The position numbers and the translations under genes were made by a program. The notes under the pieces are model-generated. The model saw only the letters and a list, made by a program, of their open reading frames with translations. It was not told the origin of the DNA and made no database searches. Positions 41,721 through 48,293 of a stretch of 52,651 nucleotides of DNA are shown here, one piece after another (within the stretch, counting starts at the first letter, position 1; every line of letters starts with the position of its first letter). The DNA is from a virus. The stretch is from IMG/VR virus record IMGVR_UViG_3300025508_000025, positions 1 through 52,651 of that record. One strand, written 5' to 3'.

Positions 41721-41736
41721 TGACCCTCCAAGGTCA
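41721..41736 (-). promoter_or_regulatory. Hairpin presenting the Shine-Dalgarno in its loop
   Basis: TGACCCTCCAAGGTCA forms UGACC/GGUCA with the loop UUGGAG on the minus strand, and the loop is the ribosome site of the gene at 41373. The identical 16-mer precedes the gene at 41805 (42066-42081). Confidence 0.6.
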
Positions 41737-41743
41737 GTTAATT

Positions 41744-41804
41744 ACCAATAACAGACAGCACTCGCTATCTGTTTTCATAGCATCTCAGCTAATCTTCAGT
41801 TGGC
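41744..41804 (-). ncRNA. Hammerhead ribozyme, type I-like (HHR-4)
   Basis: Minus-strand reading: stem I GCCAA (41804-41800) starts directly after the stop of the gene at 41805. Core CUGAAGA (41799-41793), stem II UAGC/GCUA (loop UGAGAU), core GAAA (41776-41773), and a 10-bp stem III (AACAGAUAGC with GCUGUCUGUU, tetraloop GAGU, one G-U pair). The cleavage base is A17 (41749) and the closing strand UUGGU is at 41748-41744. Core and stem II resemble HHR-3, but stem III has changed sequence and still pairs. Cleavage predicted between 41749 and 41748. Confidence 0.8.
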
Positions 41805-42059
41805 TTAAAAAGTGTTTTTATCCCATTCAGGATTAACATTTTTTTCATCCCAATCCATATCCAATTGATTCAATAAGAATATTGTTGGCAAATAATCGTC
41901 ATGTTGATTACCCCAATCTTCCTCATAGGTTTCCAATTTTCTTTTGTATATGTCTAATGCTTTCCATAAAATCAGACTTGTATCTTCATTTACAGTTAGC
42001 TGTTTAGTCATAATTACCTTTGGCGTTTTCATACCAATTTGTTTATTTTCTTTTTGCAT
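41805..42059 (-). CDS. Small hypothetical protein
   Basis: ATG 42059 is chosen behind GGAGGGTCAAAAATT; an earlier in-frame ATG would place the ribosome site inside the gene. The product has 84 residues (MQKENKQIGMKTPKVIMTKQL...). The middle helix (DTSLILWKALDIYKRKLETYEEDWGNQHDDYLPTIFLLNQL) is acidic. No family is recognised. It is flanked by HHR-5 upstream and HHR-4 downstream. Confidence 0.55.
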   Translation of the reverse strand: MQKENKQIGMKTPKVIMTKQLTVNEDTSLILWKALDIYKRKLETYEEDWGNQHDDYLPTIFLLNQLDMDWDEKNVNPEWDKNTF

Positions 42060-42065
42060 AATTTT

Positions 42066-42081
42066 TGACCCTCCAAGGTCA
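42066..42081 (-). promoter_or_regulatory. Hairpin presenting the Shine-Dalgarno in its loop (second copy)
   Basis: The same TGACCCTCCAAGGTCA 16-mer as at 41721 precedes the gene at 41805. Stem UGACC/GGUCA, loop UUGGAG. Flanking bases (CATAATTTT on the start-codon side and TTAATTACCAA beyond) are also shared, so the whole leader has been duplicated. Confidence 0.6.
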
Positions 42082-42090
42082 TGTTTAATT

Positions 42091-42176
42091 ACCAAGATTC
42101 CCTCGAAAGGGTCAGGGCATTACTGCTACCTGTTTTAAAATTTCGACTGGATTCTCGCCAGTCATCATCAGTTGGT
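42091..42176 (-). ncRNA. Hammerhead-like ribozyme with branched stem III (HHR-5)
   Basis: Minus-strand reading: stem I ACCAA (42176-42172) directly follows the stop of the gene at 42177. Core CUGAUGA (42171-42165), one extra U, stem II GACUGG/CCAGUC (loop 7 nt), core GAAA (42144-42141), a short stem III AUU/AAU, then two inner hairpins: CAGG..CCUG capped by GUAA, and CCCU-UUCG-AGGG. The cleavage base is C17 (42096, AUC) and the closing strand is UUGGU (42095-42091). The extra U and the 3-bp base of stem III make activity less certain than in HHR-1 to HHR-4. Confidence 0.6.
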
Positions 42177-42593
42177 TTACCCTGTATTTTTTATAGGGTC
42201 ATCAAGGAAAACATCTCCATGCACAGAACGAATAACATAATTAAGATTTTCGTTTATCGTTATTTGTCTATCGTTAATGAATAAGATTTGATTTCCCTTG
42301 ATCTGTTTAAGATAAACAGAATCAGATGCAAAAACATAGGAAAAAATAGCGTTTAATCTCTCCCTTGTTGTGACTGTATCCCACCCACACATTGAAAAAC
42401 ATAAGTGAATATTGTTACTTAAATTTTCGCTAGGATGATTGTTCTCGAACCATGCAATTTTATTGTCATGCAAGAAAACCCCTTGCTGTTTTTTGCTCGA
42501 CCATTCTGATATTGGTCGAATTCTAGTATTGCCCATTATTTTATTTACATTTTCAGTAAATGCTTCAGCAATTTCTTTTGATACTTTTCTCAT
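42177..42593 (-). CDS. Hypothetical protein, first gene of the ribozyme-bearing operon
   Basis: The product has 138 residues with GGAGGT before the ATG. EIAEAFTENVNKIMGNTRIRPISEWSSKKQQGVFLHDNKIAWFENNHPSENLSNNIHLCFSMCGWDTVTTRERLNAIFSY has no recognised motif; it may be a small alpha/beta protein. Its ribosome site pairs with the upstream strand in the HHR-6 model. It is the first gene of the minus-strand arm, with a leader of at least 80 nt. Confidence 0.6.
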   Translation of the reverse strand: MRKVSKEIAEAFTENVNKIMGNTRIRPISEWSSKKQQGVFLHDNKIAWFENNHPSENLSNNIHLCFSMCGWDTVTTRERLNAIFSYVFASDSVYLKQIKGNQILFINDRQITINENLNYVIRSVHGDVFLDDPIKNTG

Positions 42594-42601
42594 AAGTTAA
42601 A

Positions 42602-42673
42602 CCTCCAAGGTTTTGTTTCTTGAACCCCAAAATAGGATTCTCTTCAGCCTGTTAATTCAGGGACAGTTGGAGG
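42602..42673 (-). ncRNA. Hammerhead-like ribozyme whose outer stem covers the Shine-Dalgarno (HHR-6)
   Basis: Minus-strand reading: outer strand CCUCCAA (42673-42667), C, inner UGU, cleavage base C17 (42662, GUC), stem I CCUG/CAGG with 6-nt loop (42661-42648), core CUGAAGA (42647-42641), stem II GAAUCC/GGGUUC (42640-42622), two extra A, core GAAA (42619-42616), then ACA, an AAAACC bulge and UUGGAGG (42608-42602), the ribosome site of the gene at 42177. Two inserted A and an interrupted stem III weaken it as a ribozyme, but the 7-bp outer helix is perfect. Cleavage predicted between 42662 and 42661. Confidence 0.55.
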
Positions 42674-43005
42674 ACTGCCTAGGACATACTGCAGTAGCAA
42701 GTATCGGTGTATCGTGAACGCCTAAGTAGTTTCCATTTCACTACATCTCAGGGAACGCTTTTTGTTTTGATGCTTCTCTTTATCATCGAGGGTAAATCTA
42801 GAGACCCTCAGCTAAGTTAGTATCTTAATAAGTAATACAGCTACCTAGCAGTCATATATGGCTGTTCTATAAAGACCTCCTTTTTGGTTTAATATTCGTT
42901 GTCATGTGCATACCTTAACACCATGAATATCATCAATGCAACATCTTATTAGATTGCAGTATGTGAGCATTACGAAACTCTGCTTACTGGTAGATAATAT
43001 TAAGC
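42674..43005. other. Intergenic region between diverging minus arm and terminase genes
   Basis: About 330 bp without a convincing gene. It holds the start of the minus-strand arm transcript and the leader of the small terminase gene. A hairpin GAGGGT/ACCCTC is at about 42788-42809. TATCTTAATAAGTAA at 42831 resembles TATTTTAATAAGTAA at 32816. TTACTGGTAGATAATATT lies just before the terminase ATG and overlaps a possible -10 (GATAAT) with TTACGA 17 bp upstream. No convincing promoter for the minus arm could be fixed. Confidence 0.4.
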
Positions 43006-43503
43006 ATGGATAAAGACAAAACTCAGGACGAAAAACCCACGCTTAAATTGGTCAAGGATAAGACCAAGCTAACCATGAAACAGAGAGCCTTTTGTGATCT
43101 CATCATCAAGGGCAAGTTGGGAAGTCAGATCGAATGCTATATGGAAGTCTATGATGTAGCTCTAACCAAGACAGGGAAGATACCTAAACACGCCCACGTT
43201 GATTGCAGTAGGTTAATGGCAAACCCTAGTATCAGCCTAACTATAGCTAATGGATTGAAACGCTTAGAGGTTAATGCAGTAGCTTCCACTACTCGAACAA
43301 GGAGTTACGTTCTTGAACAGCTTATGAGAGAGAGCAAGGAAGCAGACAGTGACAGCACTAGAGTCAGGGCATTAGAGTTACTAGGCAAGACAGTGAACCT
43401 ATTCAGCGACACCTTGGAGATCAAGGAGAGCAGAACCAGTGATGACATAGAGAGTGAGATTGAGCAGAAGATAGAAGCATTGTTGAGAGAATCAGCAGAA
43501 TAG
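43006..43503 (+). CDS. terS: Terminase small subunit
   Basis: The product has 165 residues. LTMKQRAFCDLIIKGKLGSQIECYMEVYDV is the usual N-terminal helix-turn-helix of small terminases, with a coiled middle (RTRSYVLEQLMRESKEADSDSTRVRALELLGKTVNLF) and an acidic C-terminus that would form the oligomer tail. It binds the packaging site on phage DNA and hands it to the large subunit encoded 570 bp downstream. The non-coding stretch after it may hold the packaging site. Confidence 0.85.
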   Translation: MDKDKTQDEKPTLKLVKDKTKLTMKQRAFCDLIIKGKLGSQIECYMEVYDVALTKTGKIPKHAHVDCSRLMANPSISLTIANGLKRLEVNAVASTTRTRSYVLEQLMRESKEADSDSTRVRALELLGKTVNLFSDTLEIKESRTSDDIESEIEQKIEALLRESAE

Positions 43504-43895
43504 ACCCCCCTTTTAATGCTGTGATCTAGAGCAGAGACAGACCCCCCTACACCCCTTTACAGATGCAAGTACCTGCTATCATATATACATAGTGTTTTGC
43601 ACATAATATGACATAATTTTATAGACCCCCCCTATTATGTATTGCATTTTGCTATCTTTCTTTGCCATATACCCTGTTTTTCTAGGTAAACACTGTGTTT
43701 CATACCCCCCCCATACTATATTTCAAAATTTGAGGGTTGCTTTTTATGTGAAGCCGTGCAATATTGTATAATCTGTAGATACATATACCTAGTAACCAGT
43801 AATAACTTAATGAGTGCCTACCTATGTTTACTTATTAAGTTTTTTTATTTAAGAGCTACTACCTAGTAGGTATATACTAGATAGGGAGTTACTGT
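43504..43895 (+). other. Non-coding region between terminase genes: C-runs, promoter-like and palindromic motifs
   Basis: About 390 bp contain no gene. Runs of C lie at 43505-43510 (6), 43542-43547 (6), 43626-43632 (7) and 43705-43712 (8), three of them preceded by AGA. TATAAT at 43767-43772 is a possible -10. TATACCTAGTA follows at 43784, ACCAGTAATAA at 43795, and an inverted repeat CTAGTA/TACTAG at 43863-43880 that shares 13 bases with the palindrome at 32790. The stretch may contain the packaging site and late promoter elements. Confidence 0.45.
43863..43880. repeat. CTAGTA-GGTATA-TACTAG inverted repeat
   Basis: Arms CTAGTA (43863-43868) and TACTAG (43875-43880) flank GGTATA. The 13-mer TAGTAGGTATATA (43864-43876) is identical to 32792-32804. 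The site lies 15-30 bp before the ATG of the membrane-protein gene at 43896, a typical operator position. Confidence 0.55.
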
Positions 43896-44084
43896 ATGTA
43901 TGAGTTTATAGGAAGTTTAATAAGTGATTTTTTCTTTTGGTGCGTAGATGTTTTAGTATTCATTGGAGAAGTCACAGGTATGGGTTATGCATTAGCTAAT
44001 ATAGTTATATTTGTAATACTTCAACCAGCTTTGATTTTGCTTTTCTTTGTTTTATGGAGAAAAGAAATAAAAAAGAATGAATAA
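43896..44084 (+). CDS. Small two-helix membrane protein before the large terminase
   Basis: The product has 62 residues. Residues 5-27 (IGSLISDFFFWCVDVLVFIGEVT) and 31-54 (YALANIVIFVILQPALILLFFVLW) are membrane helices, and the end is basic (RKEIKKNE). It overlaps the terminase gene by 8 bp. Holin-like or host-membrane-targeting functions are possible; nothing in the sequence decides. Confidence 0.6.
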   Translation: MYEFIGSLISDFFFWCVDVLVFIGEVTGMGYALANIVIFVILQPALILLFFVLWRKEIKKNE

Positions 44085-45573
44085 GAATGTACTAAGTAAA
44101 GTTAAAAACTTATCTGCTGATCAAAAGCAGGAATTGCTTTCCCTATTAGAAGAATTAGAAAAAGCCAAAGGCAGAGAGAAATGCCATGAAGACTTTATGA
44201 CCTTTGTTGGGGAGATGTGGTCAGCTTTTATTCATGGTAGACATCATGAGATCATGGCGGATGCTTTTGAGAGAGTCGCTAAAGGCGATCTGAAGCGTTT
44301 AATTATTAATATGCCACCTCGACATACCAAGAGTGAGTTCGCTTCGTACCTCCTCCCTGCGTGGTTCTTAGGTAAATACCCAGATAAGAAAATTATCCAG
44401 ACTGCCCATACTGCTGAACTAGCGGTTGGCTTTGGTAGGAAGGTTAGGAACTTAGTCAACAGTGCCGATTACAAAGCTGTGTTTCCCAATGTTAGTTTGC
44501 AGTCAGATTCAAAAGCTGCTGGAAGATGGAACACAAACCAAGGCGGAGATTACTTTGCGATTGGTGTAGGTGGTGCGGTAACTGGTAAAGGTGCTGATCT
44601 ACTTATTATTGACGATCCCCATTCCGAACAAGAGGGAGCTTCTTCAGACATCAATGTATTCAATCGTACCTATGAATGGTACACCTCTGGTCCTAGACAG
44701 CGTTTGCAACCGAATGGTGCAATTGTGGTGGTCATGACTAGATGGCACAACAAAGATTTAACAGGTCAAGTAGTCGATGCTAGTGTAAAGCGTGGCGGTG
44801 CTGACCAGTGGGAAGTCATAGAGCTTCCTGCAATCATGCCTTCTGGAAACCCCTTGTGGGCAGAATTCTGGAAGATGGAAGAGTTACAGGCTTTGAAAGC
44901 CGAGCTACCCAACAGTAAATGGATGGCACAATATCAGCAAGACCCAACCTCTGAAGAAGGAGCTTTGGTTAAGCGTGAGTGGTGGCAAGTGTGGGAAAAC
45001 AGAGAGCCACCTGACTGTGAGTTTATTATCCAGTCATGGGATACAGCTTTCATGAAAAATCAAAGAGCTGACTTTTCTGCTTGTACTACATGGGGAGTTT
45101 TCTATAAAGAAGATGACGATGGGATGATTTCTCCTTTTGTTATTCTGTTAGATGCTTACAAAGAACGATTAGAGTTTCCTGATCTTAAAACAAGAGCCAT
45201 GGAAAAATACAACGAATACAAGCCAGATGCCTTCATTGTAGAAGCTAAGGCTGCTGGTATGCCCTTAATATTTGAATTACGAGCTATGGGTATACCTGTA
45301 CAAGAATACACACCAAGCAGGGGTAACGATAAAATTTCAAGAGTTAATGCAGTCTCTGATCTTTTTGCTTCAGGAGTTATTTATGCTCCTTCGACAAGAT
45401 GGGCAGAAGAAGTGGTAGAAGAATTTGCAGGTTTTCCTAATATGGAACATGACGATTTAGTTGATAGCTCTACTCAAGCTCTGTTAAGATTCAGACAAGG
45501 TGGTTTTATTCCATTACATTCAGACGAAGAGGATGAGCCTTTGGAACATAATCGTACCGCAAATTATTACTAG
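44077..45573 (+). CDS. terL: Terminase large subunit
   Basis: The product has 498 residues. ATPase: Walker A-like PPRHTKSE (80-87), Walker B LLIIDDPHSE (175-184), and coupling motif VVVMTRWH (about 217-224). Nuclease: first Asp in IIQSWDTAF (D322), further acids in the C-terminal half (EHDDLVDSSTQAL near the end). It packages DNA into the procapsid and makes the end cuts. The length and motif order are those of the Terminase_6 group used by short-tailed and other phages. Confidence 0.95.
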   Translation: MNKNVLSKVKNLSADQKQELLSLLEELEKAKGREKCHEDFMTFVGEMWSAFIHGRHHEIMADAFERVAKGDLKRLIINMPPRHTKSEFASYLLPAWFLGKYPDKKIIQTAHTAELAVGFGRKVRNLVNSADYKAVFPNVSLQSDSKAAGRWNTNQGGDYFAIGVGGAVTGKGADLLIIDDPHSEQEGASSDINVFNRTYEWYTSGPRQRLQPNGAIVVVMTRWHNKDLTGQVVDASVKRGGADQWEVIELPAIMPSGNPLWAEFWKMEELQALKAELPNSKWMAQYQQDPTSEEGALVKREWWQVWENREPPDCEFIIQSWDTAFMKNQRADFSACTTWGVFYKEDDDGMISPFVILLDAYKERLEFPDLKTRAMEKYNEYKPDAFIVEAKAAGMPLIFELRAMGIPVQEYTPSRGNDKISRVNAVSDLFASGVIYAPSTRWAEEVVEEFAGFPNMEHDDLVDSSTQALLRFRQGGFIPLHSDEEDEPLEHNRTANYY

Positions 45574-45582
45574 GAGATTCAA

Positions 45583-48057
45583 TTGGCTATAGAAAGACAA
45601 CAAGCTACACCTGAAGATGGAACAATAGAACAAGACCCTCAAGAACAAGGATTAAGTATTTCTATTGAAAATCCAGACTCAGTAGCAATTGAAACTGAAG
45701 ATGGTGGAATGATTATTGACTTTGATCCTAATGCTAAAGAAATAGGTGACATAGAATTTGATTCTAATCTAGCAGATCATATAGATGATGGTATTTTGCA
45801 AGAGCTAGGTTCTAAACTTGTAGGTGACTACAACGGAGACAAAGACTCACGATCAGAGTGGGAAGAAACTTACACGAAAGGTTTAGATCAACTAGGACTC
45901 AAGATAGAAGAAAGAACAACCCCTTGGTCAGGAGCTTGTGGTGTATTTCATCCAATGCTTAGTGAAGCTGTTATACGCTTTCAATCCCAATCAATTACAG
46001 AAATGTTTCCTGCTGCTGGACCAGTCAGAACTAAAATAGTAGGAAAGATTACAGAAGAAAAAGAAAAACAATCGCAGAGAGTAGAAGATTACTTAAACTA
46101 CTTGCTGACACATGAGATGTCAGAGTACAGAACTGAAACAGAAAAGATGTTATTTTCATTGCCATTGGCAGGTTCTGCATTTAGAAAAGTTTACTTTGAT
46201 CCTAGCTTAGATAGACCGAGTTCTATCTTTGTACCAGCAGAAGATGTTGTGGTTAACTATGGAGCAAGTGATTTAGAAACTTGTGAAAGAGCTACCCATG
46301 TTATGCGTAAATCTTCTAATGTAGTTAGAAAAATGCAAGTTAATGGTTTCTATAGAGACATAGATATTCCTGATGGCTCACAAAAAATTTCTGATATCAA
46401 TAAAAAGTATGACGAAATTACTGGTGAATCAGATACTTATAACTACGATCAAAGCCATACAATATTAGAAATGCAGGTAGATTTAGACCTTGAAGGGTTT
46501 GAAGATACCGATGACTCAGGAAAAGAAACAGGTATAGCTATACCTTATGTTGTTACTATTGATTTTCCAAGTGGCATTATTCTTAGCATACGCAGAAACT
46601 ATTATGAAGATGACACTAAAAAGTTAAGAAGAATGCACTTTGTACATTATCAATACTTACCAGGATTAGGTTTCTATGGGTTTGGTTTGATACATATGGT
46701 AGGAGGATTAGCCAAGTCAGCTACATCCATACTAAGACAATTAGTAGATGCAGGTACTTTAAGTAATTTACCTGGTGGTTTAAAAGCTAGAGGACTCAGA
46801 ATTAAGGGAGATGATACTCCTATCATGCCTGGAGAATTTAGAGATGTTGATGTACCAGGTGGTGCTATTAGAGACAACATTACATTCTTACCATACAAAG
46901 AACCATCGTCTACATTATTTGCATTGCTAGGAAACATAGTAGAAGAAGGCAGAAGGTTTGCCAGTATGTCAGACATGAAAGTATCTGATATGAGCAACAA
47001 TGCACCTGTTGGAACTACACTAGCATTGCTAGAAAGAAATCAAAAAGTTATGAGTGCTGTGCAATCTAGACTTCACGCTTCAATGCGTAAAGAGTTTGAT
47101 ATATTAGTTGGCATTGTAAAAGACTTTACAGACCCTTCTTATCCTTATGAAACAGATGAAGGAGAAGATATTAAAGCAGAAGATTTTGATAACAGAGTAG
47201 ATGTACTACCAGTATCTGATCCTAATGCAGCAACAATGGCTCAAAGAATTATGCAATATCAAGCAGCTATGCAACTAGCTCAGTCTGCTCCTGATATGTA
47301 TAACTTACCTGAACTACATAGACAGATGCTTAATGTATTAGGCATTGAAGATGTAGAAGATATCATTCCTGATATTGATGATGTTAAATCAGTTGACCCA
47401 GTTACTGCAGTACAAAATATTATTAATGGAAAACCAGTCAAAGCATTCATTGATCAAGATCATGAAGCACACATTGCTGTAGTTACATCAGCACAGCAAG
47501 ACCCACAAATACAACAACTTGTAGGTCAGAGTCCAAATGCACCTTCAATACTAGCTGCAGGTTCAGCTTATATTAATGAGCATTTATCAATGCAATACAG
47601 AAAAGAAGTTGAAGAAGAAATGGGCGTAGAGTTACCACCAGAAGGTGAGCCATTACCAGCAGATGTTGAGAAACGTATATCAAGCCTTGTAGCAGAAGCA
47701 GCCAAGCGAGTATTAGGTACTTCACAAGCTCAAGCTGAACAACAAAGAGTACAAGAGCAACAAAAAGACCCACTCATTCAAGCTAAAGAAAAAGAAGTCG
47801 CAATTAAAGAAGCACAAGCAAAAGCTAAAATAGAAATAGATGAAGGCAGATTATTACTTGATGCTACTAAAGCTGCATCAAATAAACAAATACAAGAAGC
47901 TAGGCTTAAACAAGAACAAGAAATAGCTGGTGTTAAAATAGGACAGCAAGTTGCTAGTGATTTGATAGCACAAGAAACTTTAAAAACAAAACAATCAATA
48001 GAAGATTTTAAAACAGGTGTTGACATAGCTAATAATATGATTAAAGATAGCGATTAG
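45583..48057 (+). CDS. Portal protein (P22-like)
   Basis: The product has 824 residues. The start is TTG with AGGAGA five bases before, the only start that fits. Typical segments are WEETYTKGLDQLGLKIEERTTPWSGACGVFHPMLSEAVIRFQSQSITEMFPAAGPV and APVGTTLALLERNQKVMSAVQSRLHASMRKEFDIL. The C-terminal 180 residues are a long Gln/Lys/Glu coiled region like the barrel of P22 portals. Twelve copies would form the DNA channel. It directly follows the large terminase, as usual. Confidence 0.9.
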   Translation: MAIERQQATPEDGTIEQDPQEQGLSISIENPDSVAIETEDGGMIIDFDPNAKEIGDIEFDSNLADHIDDGILQELGSKLVGDYNGDKDSRSEWEETYTKGLDQLGLKIEERTTPWSGACGVFHPMLSEAVIRFQSQSITEMFPAAGPVRTKIVGKITEEKEKQSQRVEDYLNYLLTHEMSEYRTETEKMLFSLPLAGSAFRKVYFDPSLDRPSSIFVPAEDVVVNYGASDLETCERATHVMRKSSNVVRKMQVNGFYRDIDIPDGSQKISDINKKYDEITGESDTYNYDQSHTILEMQVDLDLEGFEDTDDSGKETGIAIPYVVTIDFPSGIILSIRRNYYEDDTKKLRRMHFVHYQYLPGLGFYGFGLIHMVGGLAKSATSILRQLVDAGTLSNLPGGLKARGLRIKGDDTPIMPGEFRDVDVPGGAIRDNITFLPYKEPSSTLFALLGNIVEEGRRFASMSDMKVSDMSNNAPVGTTLALLERNQKVMSAVQSRLHASMRKEFDILVGIVKDFTDPSYPYETDEGEDIKAEDFDNRVDVLPVSDPNAATMAQRIMQYQAAMQLAQSAPDMYNLPELHRQMLNVLGIEDVEDIIPDIDDVKSVDPVTAVQNIINGKPVKAFIDQDHEAHIAVVTSAQQDPQIQQLVGQSPNAPSILAAGSAYINEHLSMQYRKEVEEEMGVELPPEGEPLPADVEKRISSLVAEAAKRVLGTSQAQAEQQRVQEQQKDPLIQAKEKEVAIKEAQAKAKIEIDEGRLLLDATKAASNKQIQEARLKQEQEIAGVKIGQQVASDLIAQETLKTKQSIEDFKTGVDIANNMIKDSD

Positions 48058-48058
48058 T

Positions 48059-48262
48059 ATGACAAATGAAATCACTGAGCTATCACTTTCAGAACATCTG
48101 AAGTTAAAGTATCGTGGTATGATGAATGAACACGCTGATCATATTGCTACAGGAGCTTGTAAAGACTTTCCTGATTATCAAAAAATGGTTGGTATTATCG
48201 AGGGGATTGCCCTCGCAGAAAGAGAACTACTAGATTATATTGAAAGGGTTCTCGAACAATAG
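48059..48262 (+). CDS. Small hypothetical protein after the portal
   Basis: The product has 67 residues and is helical and mildly acidic (LSEHLKLKYRGMMNEHADHIATGACKDFPDYQKMVGIIEGIALAERELLDYIERV). I have seen similar proteins after portal genes in marine and other phages. The ATG comes 1 bp after the portal stop. Unknown function. Confidence 0.6.
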   Translation: MTNEITELSLSEHLKLKYRGMMNEHADHIATGACKDFPDYQKMVGIIEGIALAERELLDYIERVLEQ

Positions 48263-48293
48263 GAACTCGACTCCTAAAGTCGTGCATAAAAAT

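Noticed and set aside
42721-42755. Possible seventh hammerhead (CUGAGAUG...GUGAAA on the minus strand)
   Set aside because: The core would read CUGAGAU instead of CUGANGA and no cleavage triplet or stem I is found.
48240-48293. tRNA-like stretch (GGTTCTCGAAC...GACTCCTAAAGTCG) before the GroES-like gene
   Set aside because: No acceptor stem or D arm can be drawn and there is no tRNA-length fold. It is simply the end of the previous gene and a short leader.
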